From the NCBI GenBank assembly GCA_024180945.1, contig JAKSGN010000006.1, positions 3,782,001 to 3,846,000 of the forward strand: 64,000 nt of DNA, given 5' to 3'. Positions within the stretch are counted from its first letter, which is position 1. Each line of letters opens with the position of its first letter. Shown here piece after piece: positions 51,240 to 62,452 of the stretch. The translations under genes and the position numbers were made by a program. A model generated the notes under the pieces. That model was not told the origin of the DNA. It ran no database searches and saw only the letters and a list, made by a program, of their open reading frames with translations. Source of the stretch: Macrophomina tecta. Lineage: Eukaryota > Ascomycota > Dothideomycetes > Botryosphaeriales > Botryosphaeriaceae.

Positions 51240-54200
51240 GGCTGCGGTAGACGGAGGAGAGGGGCCGGCCGAAGAAGAGGAGAAGAAGAAGAAGAACAAG
51301 AGCAAGGGCTGGTGGCGAGTAGTTATCTCACAACCCAGAAGTGTGGTTCATGAGGCGTAGGCGAGTGACTCGGATCAAGCGGTGGTGGTCAAGAACCAGG
51401 ACGGGGGGATCGGAAGGCAGCTCAGCCCGGGATGGGCGCCGATAAAGTACAGATTGGAGGCGTAAGGTGGCTTTTGCGATCCGCAGGAGTACCCTGAAGA
51501 TGGGCGGGAGATGTGTGGGCGAGCCGGGGGCCGGGGTCTCAGGCCGACCAAGAGGGTTTTCTGCGTTTGTGCACCGCTGTTTCCTAGCACTGGCGCCAGC
51601 GGGCTGGGAGGCGTCTGAACAGGAACAGAAAAAGAGGGAGTCGAGCAAGTGCCGAACGCGGTAATATCAGGACGCAGAGGCCCAACGGATTTTCCGCTCT
51701 AGCCATGTCTGGAGCGTGGACCGACGAGACAAAGGCGTCGGGCTTGATCCCCTGTACAGATCTCTTGCCGCTTCGGCGGCGGGTGCGGAGGGGTTCATGG
51801 CAGCTCTGGGCTGGACCTGGGCTGCCCAGGGGCGGCGTGGGTGGGATGGCAGCAGCACTGGAGAGCCATGTGCGGGATCGGCAGACTGACAGGACGATGT
51901 GCCAGCCAGAAGCAGTATGGCCGATCAGCCGCCGCGCATGGCTGCTCGCTAGCCGCGTGCTAAGCAGGGCACCGGGGGCTGACATGCCCCTTTGTGGCTC
52001 GCGGATTCGCCGATCGCCTTGACACTGCCGACGAGCTCTTTTCCGAAGGGCGGCGAGCAGCCCGCCAGGGGCAGCATCGCCCGCCGGCTGCCCAATCCGA
52101 CCGCTGATGATGGACGGGGTCTGTTTCAACGGGGCCTTGCTTTTCCGCCGCCCGCAGGCCCGGTCGAGCAGGCCGCGTCTACGTCTCAGCCGAGGTCCAG
52201 GAACATGACTTGGGGCCGCAGAGCTTGATAACCTTAACCTCCTCGTCGGTGCGGCAGCCCTCGCCTCCTGCCAGGCTGCTGCTGAGGGGATGCCATGTGG
52301 CCGCCCTCTGCCATCAGCCGGCACGAGCAGCTTGACTGCGGTCGCTAGCCGTCCTCGCCCCGGCAGATGCGTTGCGCAGGCTCGGGGCCAGGCAGTTCGG
52401 CGATCGCTGCCCGTTTCACTGAGTGAAGGGCAGGCTTGTGCGGCCGGTCGAGGACATTAGTCCTCTTTGCGCCGTAGCCGGCGGAGGGGCGGATTTGACG
52501 GCGCATGGGGCAGGCGAGGCGCGAATTCTAGAGCGACGGGGCGGATGAAACGGTTGGCGGGTGGCGGAGGGAGGTGGAGAACGGGCTCTCATGCATGTTT
52601 TGGGGGCTAGTCTTTCTGGACTGTGCGAGCCTCACAGGCTCGGTTCGAAGCCGAAGCGGCCTTGTGCCTGTGCCTGTGCCTGTTCCCTTGCCTGGCTTGC
52701 GTCTGCAACACGTGCCGCTCCCGTGCAGACCTCGCCCTATCTCTATACAGCATAGGTTGGTAGCGGCAATTCTGTTCATTTCACAACATACTTTTCGGGG
52801 GGGGGCTCTGGCTGGGTCAGCAGAGACGAAGGGGCCATGATTCCTTTTGCATCGGATCCTACTCCGAGCCCAAGGATCTATTGATGCGCGTCCGCTGCGA
52901 GAAGATCGGCAGATCCTATTGCACCACAGTGCTAGCCTCTACGCCCTCTATATCGCCATCTTGGCATTGCTACTCCGCCTATTGTACTCTGCCCTTCTGA
53001 GGCCTCCCACCTGTCGGGTCTGTCGAGCCAGGAACAGGGGCCACGCCTCCCGCCACGGCTGGGTGGCCTATCTCCTCATTGGGAAACACAATGGACCTCC
53101 TGCATACCGCATCTGCAAAAACACTGTGGTTCCGATTTCGATCCCGTCCCAGCGTCTGCTACTATTACGCCAAAGATCCTTGAACCCCGCCAGCATCCAG
53201 TCATCTGATACGGCAGATGAGGCTGGACGCACCATGGGTTTCTGTGCCTCACTGGCTCGACTGGGGAGTAGTGTCCTGTTGCGGATACGCTAAGCTTTGC
53301 CGCAGGATGGACTAACGGTGGCTGGGCCCAATGAGGCAAGCGAACGATGCTGAATCCCATTTCTGGCCAAATGGTGATCCTCACCACGGTCCACGGAGTG
53401 AACTTGGCTGGATAAACTTTCTTGAAATGATTATTATGCGGCATCTCCTGCTGCCGTTTACCATCTGAAAGTTTGGCACCTCATTATTGTAATGGCGTGT
53501 TGCTTCCCCGGGAAATGGACGGACTGCCACCATTTGGGCCCTAGGATGTCGCTCGAAACCTTCCAGGATTTGGCGGCGTGTCAGATGGGCTGATTTTCTA
53601 AGCACCATCTCCTGATTCCGCAGGACCAGCTGAGCCACAGCAGCCTCATCGTTCTCAAGGAGTCGTTCATGATGTCGCACTACCGTATACCGAGGCCCGG
53701 ATTTACGCATCTCCGCGGGACAAGGGACCAAGGAACATGTCTGAAGAAGAGCCAGGGGTCTGCAAAGTCGGCCTCGAAAACCTATGTTCTCGTTCAGAAC
53801 GATAGCGGGGGGCGCCAATGATCCGGCTACGGAGACTCCAGGCGTGAGCTGAAGAATTCGATGACGCTACGCACCAGAAGAGGTCTTGTAGCAGGCTAAC
53901 TGACTGAAGACTTCCTCCTGGCCGATTTCGGCAATTATTGGGCCATTTCCAGGACACGTGGAAAAGAAAGTCGGCAACGTCATCATCACCTTTGCCAGAT
54001 GGAGCCGATGGGATACAGTGGAGGTAATGGCCGAAAGGGGCAAATGCGAAGGTGTTGACTCCAGAGGTGTGTCAGCAGGGCACAATGCGGGAGCGGTGGT
54101 TGTGGAGGCTAGCGCAGCGTCCCGGCAACGGCGCGGAAGATAGGGCGCGTCGGATTCAGCCACCAACGGCCGGAGAACAGTGAAAGGCGTGGAGATGTTC

Positions 54201-54693
54201 GAGGAAGCATGGGGCCGTGAGTGGCGGGCGTCGAGGGGTGGGAAGGCAAACGCTAATCGATAAGGGTAGCTTATGACATCACTGTGCGCTTTCAACCACT
54301 GCAGCGCCGCGCCAGATCAACCGCCAGCCCACGGGCTGCTGCGGTCATAACGGCGTCTGGGTGGACCTCCTCCCTATAACATGATCACTATTCCTTTCTG
54401 TCTGCCTGACAAAGCTCCGCTATCGAATTGGCTACAGCCGATCTCACACCAGTTTCCCATTTGCGCGATTCATGACGTCGCCGCTTTGTTTCGCCCGCAG
54501 AGCCTCGTTCTGCTGCCATGTGGGACGCCGGTTATGTCATGGTGATGGCCTCTGCCTCGACTCCGCAACACCTTAACTTAAACCGTATTTCCCCTCCAGC
54601 TCCAGGCCCCGCTCTGTGCAACCCTCTCCTGAACACCCTCTGCTCCTGCAATTCTTAGTTTGATACCCCCTTCTCCCCTGACAGCCCGCAATC
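51240..54693. other. Intergenic, no gene supported
   Basis: 3.4 kb between divergently placed genes. Open frames such as 51584-52324 minus (246 codons) are compositionally biased and lack family signatures. The frame at 53381-53818 minus has only a TTG start. Short CCTGTG repeats near 52665-52685. Confidence 0.5.
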
Positions 54694-56150
54694 ATGGCTA
54701 TGTCCCAAGCTGCCTTCAAGGCCGAGCAGATCATCGGCCACGGCGACAACGCAACCACTGCCCAGGACATCACCAACCCGGACCGTGACCACACCAAGTA
54801 TGGCGACCCCAGCGAGAAGATGAAGGCGCTGGCCTGGATGGGCAAGAACAAGGTCGAGGTCATCGAGGCCTCCAAGCCCAAGATCGTCGAGCCGCGCGAT
54901 GTCATCCTGAAGGTCACCGGCAGCACCGTCTGCGGCAGCGACCTGCACTTGCTCCACGGCACCGTTGTCGAGCTGCAGAAGGGCGACATCCTCGGCCACG
55001 AGTTCTGCGGCGTCGTTGACGAGCTGGGCCCTGAGGTCAAGGGCCTGGAAAAGGGCCAGAGAGTCGTCGCCTCCTTCCAGATTGCTTGCGGAGAAGTACG
55101 TTGATCACCACCTCAACTCCTCGCCCTCCCCGCCTTCTACTAACCCCCCTTACAGTGCTACTTCTGCAAGAACAAGCTCTCCTCGCAATGCGAGAAGACC
55201 AATGCAAACACCATCGAGAACGCCATGTACGGCAACCGCACCGCCGGCTTCTTTGGGTACAGCCATTTCACTGGAGGCTTTGCCGGCGGCCAGGCCGAGT
55301 ACGTGCGCGTGCCGTACGGCGAAGTCAACTTGCTCAAGCTCCCCGACGACGTGCCGGACGAGAAGGGGCTCTACCTCTCGGATGTCTTGTCGACTTCGTG
55401 GAACTGCGTGGTCGACACCCAGGTCTACGAGGGGGACGTGGTTGCCATCTGGGGCGGCGGTCCCATTGGCCAGATGTGCATCGAGTTTGCCTTCATCCAA
55501 GGCGCGAAGCGCGTCATCGTCATCGACCAGAACTGGAGGTTGGATTTCCTCAAGCAGAAGTACCCCAAGGTCGAGACGCTGGACTTCTCGAAGCTGGGCA
55601 AGGGCGAGAGCGTGGCGAGCAAGCTCAAGGAGATGGTCGACAACTGCGGCCCCGACGTCTGCCTCGAGTGCGTCGCTGGCGAATACGCAAAGGGATGGGC
55701 CCACTACTTCGAGATGATGCTGGGCATGGAGACCGACACCAGTGAGATTGTCAACGAGATGATCACCAGCGTGAGGAACTTCGGTCGCTGCGGCATCACC
55801 GGTGCTTATGTCGGCTACGTAAGTGCTCGCGGCTCCAGTCCTTCAAAGAATGACACTGACTGTTCTTTAAGACCAACCACTTTAACATCGGAGCGCTCAT
55901 GGAGAAGGGCGTCCGCCTGATTGGCAACGGCCAGGCACCTGTCCAGCTGCACTGGGAGAAGCTGCTCAAGATGATCCAGGAGGACAAGATTCACCCGCTC
56001 GACATGGTCTCGCACCGTGTCGACATTGCAGACATGGACAAGGTCTACTACAAGTTCGAGGCGAAGGAGGATGGTATGCAGAAGGTGTTCGTGCAGACGA
56101 GGTTCTCGGCGCCACCCTGCGAAGGCAGCCCTCAGTTGACGAGATTTTGA
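54694..56150 (+). CDS. Zinc-type alcohol dehydrogenase-like protein (MDR, formaldehyde/threonine dehydrogenase group)
   Basis: Predicted NAD(P)-dependent oxidoreductase. Exons 54694-55095, 55156-55818 and 55872-56150 (introns 60 and 53 bp) give 447 residues. Visible are TVCGSDLHLLHG (catalytic Zn Cys), GHEFCGVVDELG (His-Glu), structural cysteines 132, 135, 138 and 146 completed across intron 1, and the Rossmann motif AIWGGGPIGQMCIEF. The length, GYSHFTGGFAGGQAEYVRVP and the C-terminal HRVDIADMDKVYYKFEAKEDG resemble fungal proteins annotated as glutathione-independent formaldehyde or alcohol dehydrogenase-like. The substrate cannot be told from sequence. The N-terminal 45 residues before the GroES-like fold are longer than usual. 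Confidence 0.85.
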
Positions 56151-57168
56151 GCGGAGGGTGAATTGACTGCATTATGAAGTAAACGAGAGAACGGCTGTGG
56201 TGGAAATTGCGCTTCAAACGGGTTGATTAAGTTGGCATATATATACCTTTTTAGTAGAACGCACCTGGAAGACTAATGCTGAGAGCGCTGAAAGTGAAAG
56301 TGGTGCCAGCGGCTTCATATACGTCTGCGATGGTTTGTGTACCTTGATGGATGGCCCGGGGGAATCCTGGTGCAAAGCCGCATCACTACGGGCAGCTTCG
56401 GCTGCACGACGTCCCCAAATGCCAACAGGGGATGATCGGGCTCCATTGGTGGGCTGGCCTGCATTAGCCGCGGATGCGGTTGTAGCAGCGATGACGCAGG
56501 AACGGCCACAACATAATCGGCCAGTGCTTAGCAGAGCCCAAACGAACCCAGGAATTGAAAACACCAACAGAGCAACGAGAGAGTGGCCCGGAGGCCAAAT
56601 CGCCAGACCACCGTCTAGACCCGCAGTGGGTATCCAGGCACACAAGCTTTGAGGCTTAGCAGCCTCCGGCCCGCCGCCGATCTTGGTTTCTGAGGGTCCG
56701 GTCGCAGCGGTGACGTCGGTGGGCCGCGACACCAAACTGCTCCCGCCGCCGCCCAGCAAATAGCAGCGCGCCTCCATCTCTCGAGTCTGGGACCTAAGCC
56801 GCTGCCGCGTGCTGCTAAGCAGCCGCCCCTCTTGCCGGCGCCTACCGAAGCCACCTGCAACGATACCAGCCTGTACATCGTCATGGCGCATGCAGCTGCG
56901 AAAGCCACCCTCTGCCCGCGACGCCGCTGTCTTCCGCTCGCTGCCTCGACTTTGCTGACAGCCGCGCTGCCTCCTTTCAGTCGCCTTGTTCCACCCATTG
57001 CCTCTTTGGGCCATTTCTCTCCATCTCCTTGGATTCCCTCCGATGAGCCCAGCCCTTCTTGTCTCCGCGTTGGGATACATTCCACCACCATCGCCATCCC
57101 CTCCGCCCGCAGGACCTCTCGCGGGGAAAAATAACAAAAACAGATAAATCCGTCCTGCATCACCGACA
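56151..57168. other. Intergenic, promoter of PAF-AH-like gene
   Basis: 1.0 kb. A long minus-strand frame (56214-57389) overlaps the start of the next gene but has low-complexity Leu/Arg/Gly composition and no domain, so it is treated as non-coding. Confidence 0.5.
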
Positions 57169-59667
57169 ATGCCATCCTTCCCCGCCCACATCACCGGCCG
57201 CAAAAGCGACGCCGCCGTCCCCGCCCTCGACAACGCCAAAACCCGCCGCTCCCGCCGCCGCAAGAGCAGCAGCACCAGCAGCAGCACCAGCACCAACGCC
57301 CTCCCCACCACCGGCACCGTCCCGCGCGCCTCCAAGCCCAAAGCCCGCCCGCCCACCAGCCTCCGCGACAAGCTGCACCTCTTCCACACGCCGCTGCCCG
57401 CCTACTCCGGCCCCTACAGCGTCGGCACCATGGACGTCGAGCTGCCCGCGGCCGCGCCCTCGCCCTTCGCCGCGCACATCCACCGCCACCACCTGCCGCT
57501 GCTGCGCCTCGAGACGGTGCTGTTCACGCTCTACTACCCGGCCAGCGGAGCGCGCGCCCGCCCGCCCGACGGACGCAGCAAGTGGAGCCGCCCGACGTGG
57601 CTGCCGCGGCCGAGGAGAGAGGTCGCCAAGGGCTATGGCAGGTTCGCCGGCATGGGCGAGGGCGTCCGCGCCGTGGCCTGGTTCGCCGGCACGACGATGC
57701 TGACCAAGGTGCCCGCGTGGCGCAATGCGCCCGTGGCCCACCATTGGCCGCCGCCGAGGGGAGAGGAGGCCGAGGGGGAGGGGATGGAGGTGCCGTTTGA
57801 GGTTGGGTCGGAGGGCGATGAGGAGGGGTGGGAGGAAGAGGAAGAGGAGGAGGAGGAGGAGGAGGAAGAAGAAGAAGAAGAAGAGAGAGAGCAAGGAGGG
57901 GTGCCGGGGGGAGAAGGGGCGAGCGAGAGGAAGAAGAGAAAAAGGATGCCAAAATTTCCGTTGCTGGTCTTTAGCCACGGGTTGGGCGGGAATCGCACGG
58001 CGTATTCGAGTGTTTGTGGCGAGTTTGCGAGTTATGGGTTCGTGGTTTGCGCACTCGAGCATAGGGATGGGAGTGGGCCAAGGACGTTTGTGAATCATCC
58101 GCATAACGAGCCGTGTGTGAAGGCTACGGCGCCAGTGATGGCGAGGAGGCGGTTTGAAGAGAAGGATAGGCGGCGAAAGGAGCGGGCGGAAGGTCGGGAT
58201 GCGAGGATGTCTTCGCCGGCGAAGCAACAAAACAGCGGGGCCGTGACGCCTGGAGAAGAGAAAGTGGCCGGGACCGGCCGAGGACGAGGTAATGAGGGAA
58301 TGCCCCACGAAGATGAAGACAGCGTCATGACCTTCAGACAGGAGGACTGTCGCTGTCCCGTCGACCACACTACCAAAGAGTGCTTGGATGGCTACGATGT
58401 CATTGACTACATCTTCCCCAAGGACAACCCGATAGACACCTCGCCACATGCTGAGAAAGGAGTAGACACTGAGCTCCGAGCAGCACAGATCTCGCTCCGG
58501 CTAGCCGAGATCGAGGAAGCATATAACGTTCTCCGCGAAATCCAACGCGGCAATGGTGCTCGCATCGCAGCTGCTAACCTGCGGACTAAAGGCTACGTCG
58601 GTGCCAGCTCTCGCGGTCTGGAAGGCGTAGATTGGGGTAGTTGGAAAGGCCGGTTCCACATGAAAGACGTCACTGTGGTCGGGCACTCCTTCGGCGCGGC
58701 GACCATGATCGAGATGCTGCGGGGCAAGCAGCGCGAGCGGTTCTCCTGGTGTGGACAGGGAATCATGTACGACATCTGGGGCGCCGCCGTTCTGCCCGAT
58801 GTAGCCGAAGATACCAATTCCCACCCTCACTCCTCAGACGGCCGTAAATCCGAGGAGGGGAGACAAACCTCAGATTCCTCCTCCTCCTCCTCCTCCTCCT
58901 CCTCCACCACCACCAACAACAACAACAACAGCACCAAAACCACCGCCACCCCATCTCCCTCTTCTTCTGCCACCGCCAACGACAGCAGCACCAGAATAGC
59001 CGCCAAATTCGACAACTCCACCAACAACGACAACGTAATCTCCGCCCCGCTCCTCGGCATCAACTCCGAAGCCTTCATGTACTGGCCGAGCAACTTCGAC
59101 ACCGCCGCCTCGCTCGTCAACTCAGCCCTCTCCGCCCCACACCCCTGCCCGGCCTGGCTGCTCACCCTCCGCGGCACCGTGCACGTCTCGCAGTCCGACT
59201 TCTCACTGCTCTACCCCAACGTGTGCTCCTTCTTCCTCAAGCAAACCGCCAACCCCCGCCGCGCCATGGACCTCAACGTCGACGCCTCCCTCGAGTTTTT
59301 GGCGAGGGTCCTGCCGTCGCGCTTGACGAATGGGCTCGTGAGAAGGATATTGGGCGCGAAGGGTATGGCCGCCGGCAGGGCGGAGACGGGCGGCCGCGAG
59401 AGGAGGCTGTTGGATGCGCCGGTGCAGCGGGACGTCCCAGATGTGAGGCGGCCGGAGGATAAGTGGATCGGCGGTAGGCTGAAGGTGCCGCATGAGTTCC
59501 GGAGCAGGGTCGTACCGAAGTTGACGAGGAAGGTGAAGAGGCAGAAGGGGAGGATTATGGAGGGCGAGGAGGATGAGGGCGCGTGGGAGGAGGTGTGGAT
59601 GCATGTTAGTTGTGGGGAGGATGTTGTGGAGGGATGGAGGAGGGAGAGGAGAGGGAGGGGAGGGTGA
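57169..59667 (+). CDS. Platelet-activating factor acetylhydrolase-like esterase/phospholipase
   Basis: Single-exon gene of 832 residues. An alpha/beta hydrolase of the PAF-AH (PLA2 group VII) family, which cleaves short or oxidised acyl chains from phospholipids. Visible are the oxyanion-side FSHGLGGNRTAYS, VVGHSFGAAT with nucleophile Ser507, likely acid Asp535 in IMYDIWGAAVLP, INSEAFMYW and likely His672 in GTVHVSQSDF. No signal peptide or clear membrane span. The domain is split by low-complexity inserts: poly-Glu (about residues 222-242) from GAG/GAA repeats, and Ser/Thr/Asn runs (about 568-605) from TCC and AAC repeats, making it much longer than the human enzyme. The assignment of Asp535 is by analogy with the human enzyme. 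Confidence 0.85.
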   Translation: MPSFPAHITGRKSDAAVPALDNAKTRRSRRRKSSSTSSSTSTNALPTTGTVPRASKPKARPPTSLRDKLHLFHTPLPAYSGPYSVGTMDVELPAAAPSPFAAHIHRHHLPLLRLETVLFTLYYPASGARARPPDGRSKWSRPTWLPRPRREVAKGYGRFAGMGEGVRAVAWFAGTTMLTKVPAWRNAPVAHHWPPPRGEEAEGEGMEVPFEVGSEGDEEGWEEEEEEEEEEEEEEEEEEREQGGVPGGEGASERKKRKRMPKFPLLVFSHGLGGNRTAYSSVCGEFASYGFVVCALEHRDGSGPRTFVNHPHNEPCVKATAPVMARRRFEEKDRRRKERAEGRDARMSSPAKQQNSGAVTPGEEKVAGTGRGRGNEGMPHEDEDSVMTFRQEDCRCPVDHTTKECLDGYDVIDYIFPKDNPIDTSPHAEKGVDTELRAAQISLRLAEIEEAYNVLREIQRGNGARIAAANLRTKGYVGASSRGLEGVDWGSWKGRFHMKDVTVVGHSFGAATMIEMLRGKQRERFSWCGQGIMYDIWGAAVLPDVAEDTNSHPHSSDGRKSEEGRQTSDSSSSSSSSSSTTTNNNNNSTKTTATPSPSSSATANDSSTRIAAKFDNSTNNDNVISAPLLGINSEAFMYWPSNFDTAASLVNSALSAPHPCPAWLLTLRGTVHVSQSDFSLLYPNVCSFFLKQTANPRRAMDLNVDASLEFLARVLPSRLTNGLVRRILGAKGMAAGRAETGGRERRLLDAPVQRDVPDVRRPEDKWIGGRLKVPHEFRSRVVPKLTRKVKRQKGRIMEGEEDEGAWEEVWMHVSCGEDVVEGWRRERRGRGG
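57832..57890. repeat. GAG/GAA trinucleotide repeat in coding sequence
   Basis: Imperfect GAA/GAG run encoding about 20 glutamates within the PAF-AH-like gene; likely length-polymorphic. Confidence 0.85.
58874..58935. repeat. TCC then AAC trinucleotide repeats in coding sequence
   Basis: TCC copies encode poly-Ser, followed by ACC and AAC copies encoding Thr and Asn, between the nucleophile and His regions of the PAF-AH-like protein. Confidence 0.85.
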
Positions 59668-60186
59668 CGGATGTGGGAGTGTGGTGGGAAGAGGTGGGGG
59701 GTGAGGGAAGGTGAGAGTTCCAGAGTAGAAGTGGTTGGTGGCGTTCAGGTCTCCAGATTGGGGAGTATCACCTTGTTGATGTTGATAGAAGTTCGTGTAG
59801 TAAGCCTCAATTTATTCGGCTCCATGGCGAGGTCCATTCCTGCCCGCTCTCAACCGGTGCAAACCCAATTTCGAGCCACCGCACCATGGAAGAAGCTTGG
59901 GCTCAAATCATCACCCCACCCAACCCCATCCGAGACGATTTTGCGGCGAGTGCAGGAATTAGGAAAAGAATAAACGTGGAGAATGCTCAGGATCGGCGGT
60001 TCAGAGTGCGAGGTTGTGTTCCCGGTGAGGGTCTTCGGAACCCACTTAAGAGTAATTTACCCGGCAGGCTTAGCACCAGCGCAAAAACCCGATGCTCCGA
60101 GGCCATTCTCCAGTGTACGGGCCTTTGCAGATTCACACGCTCAGCATTGCGGAAATCAAGAACCAAGGGCTAGGAAGGAGCCGTAC

Positions 60187-60212
60187 GGACCTTCGGGATT
60201 CGAACTCCCGGA
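60187..60212 (-). other. tRNA 3'-half-like sequence (T-arm and 3' acceptor strand)
   Basis: Minus strand carries a perfect T-arm, stem CGGGA/TCCCG with loop GTTCGAA, followed by seven bases AAGGTCC. No matching 5' acceptor GGACCTT or D-arm lies within 120 bp upstream, so it is at most a tRNA fragment. Confidence 0.3.
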
Positions 60213-61739
60213 GTCGGATGGCATAGCTTTAGTCGTTTATTCTTTTCTTCTTGTCTTGTCTGCTTGGGCGTGACATAGAGCGGAGGAACAAGTATCCTTG
60301 AAGGAAAGGGATGCGAGGGCACTTTTGTGGTGCGAAGGGAGCCGGAAAGGATCGGCTCAAGCATCTTCTGCCAACGCGCGGTTGCTTGCAGTCAGGTCAT
60401 TGCACCGGCCATTCACTGATGGCGAATGCAATATCCCTCATCGGCATAAGATGTCATTGGCAACAACAGCCAATCGAGATAGAAGAGGCCACGACGCATA
60501 AATGTGATGGCTCAGATCTTTGGCTGGATGTTGACCAATCGCGGCTGCAGATTTCCCGAATTCAAGCAGCCCTGACTGAATCCGGTATCTCAGAAATGTG
60601 CTTCTTCATTTTGGGCCCTGGGTGCTGTACCCTTGTCTGTTTCATTGGCCTGGATTGCTTGCCAGCAGCAAGCGTCATGCAAGCCACTGATTTCCGGTTC
60701 TCAGGTAAGCACTCCCATCGACACATGTGGTATGGTTCACCTTATTGGATCGCATAAAACGGTATTTGGAGTGTAAGTAGCTAAAATATAGGAATAGTAG
60801 GTAGAGCAAAGAAGGGAAAAGGGTTAACTATATGGACAAGCTCGACCTGAGTGGATCGTGAGTAATAGTTGTCAAATAACCAGGTGGGAGGGTAAATGCA
60901 CGTGCAATGGGTAGTGTATTTGACGAAGGATATACGCAAATCTTTCCATCCTGCCTATCTAAGTTACGGCGATACATCTATGCGCGAGCTGGTATACTGT
61001 GATGGCCGACACACTCACGTAATGAACTAAGAAGGACACATGTGAGGCTCCCACGGTGAACGCAGTGTGTTCATATGTCTATTCTGTTTGACTTAAAAAA
61101 GAATGAAAAGAGCAAAAGGGAAAATTCACAGCTCATCAAGTAACATTCGAACAATGCGGGGGGTTGGGTTCAGATTCCAGTTCGTATTGCCGCCGGAGCC
61201 ATGGCGGGACATGCACCGGCAAGGATACAACATAAGACGCTGAAGGATCCCTCGCAGAATGGCTATTCAGCATCTGTACTAGCTAACTCCGTCTTTGGCC
61301 CATTATGCTCCGAATGAGGGGTTAGATAAAGTATGGCATGACGTGTATAATCGATGTGCCCCGTATAGCAGCAAGGTGGCTTTACGCATGTAATAGGTGC
61401 GCTCCTGTTTGCGAACTCCATGACACTATTCACGCCGTGCTTCAGTGAGCCATCCAGTTGCAAGCTCCTGTCTGTCCTCAATTCGTTGATTGGCCCGTCG
61501 GCGTGCTGACGGTAGTATAACCTGGTGTTGACCTCGGCCGCCTCCTCGTTCGGCCTATGCAAGGGAAGCAAGCGCAACGGTAGGAAGGTGCCCAATCTAC
61601 TTCGTGTACGACGAAAAACATTTGAGTCGACACGGCGTAGAAGTGGTCCTACTAGATCTCGAAAACTGCTGCCGATCCGATGTCTATACCGATAAATTCA
61701 TCGAGTAAGAGCGGCGGGGGTTTGGGTGGGAGGAGCGAG

Positions 61740-62040
61740 TTATGCGCTAGTGAATAAGAATATATGTCCTATTCGTAATATCTATATATCCTTAGCCAAT
61801 GCAAGTCCTACAGAAGGAATTCAGAGTCTATATTCCGAAAAAAGAGCTTACTAGCGTTACTAGGCGGCTATATATGGTTAATACCGTACCAGAACCTAGG
61901 CTAAATATACCGAGCTTGACGTAGATGAAATAATGTTTATCGTCTCGCTACTAAGAGCATAGTTCGAACTCGCTATAGTCGAAGTAAAGTGATACTATGC
62001 TATTACTATAGTGGAGCAAGCTCATCTCTAGCTGGATTTC
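61740..62040. repeat. AT-rich, RIP-like decayed transposon relic
   Basis: Abruptly rich in TA dinucleotides (TATATA, CTAG, TTAATA) compared with neighbours. In one plus-strand frame (about 61900-62030) runs of plausible protein (ELDVDEIMFIVSLLRA) are broken by TAG and TAA, as expected of a mutated element. Source element not identified. Confidence 0.4.
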
Positions 62041-62452
62041 GGTCGTGCTTGAAGTCATTTCTCGAGAGCCAGGCTACCATTAGCCCGGTATCAACCGTGG
62101 CGTCCATGGTGGCGACGAGCATGGAGCGCATGCAAAGCGTGCCATGTGAGATATAACAAAGGACGGTCTGCAGGTCAGCGTGTCCAGTAGCCGTTGGTCT
62201 AGATGCCGTGATGTATCCTGTTAGATGATGTGTGAGATGCAGCCGCGTCTCCGACCATCCGGGGCGGGAGCCAACAAACCAATTGCATTTTCGTAAATAG
62301 ATCTAAACCGTGCCGCGCGCAAGAGACACAACCATATATACACGCACGCTGTTTTTCTTTCTTTCCATCTACCCCTACTCTCCAACATGCTAAATCCCGG
62401 TGAAGGACACTTCTTTTTCTCATCTCTCTTATCATTCATCTTCAAAATACCT

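Larger units (their letters stand above)
59668..62452. other. Intergenic with repeat relic
   Basis: 2.8 kb without a supported gene. It holds a tRNA-like 3' half at 60187-60212 and an AT-rich decayed stretch at about 61740-62040 (listed separately). The open frame 60311-60757 plus shows no family signal. Confidence 0.5.

Noticed and set aside
51584..52324. 246-codon minus-strand frame
   Set aside because: Biased Arg/Ser/Ala composition with no domain or splice-linked partner.
53381..53818. 145-codon minus-strand frame resembling a small protein
   Set aside because: Opens with TTG, no upstream ATG exon with good splice sites was found, and no family was recognised.
56214..57389. 391-codon minus-strand frame
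   Set aside because: Low-complexity composition, overlaps the start and promoter of the PAF-AH-like gene, no domain.
57160..58449. 429-codon minus-strand frame with poly-Leu
   Set aside because: Antisense to the PAF-AH-like gene; the Leu/Phe runs are the complement of the GAG/GAA repeat.
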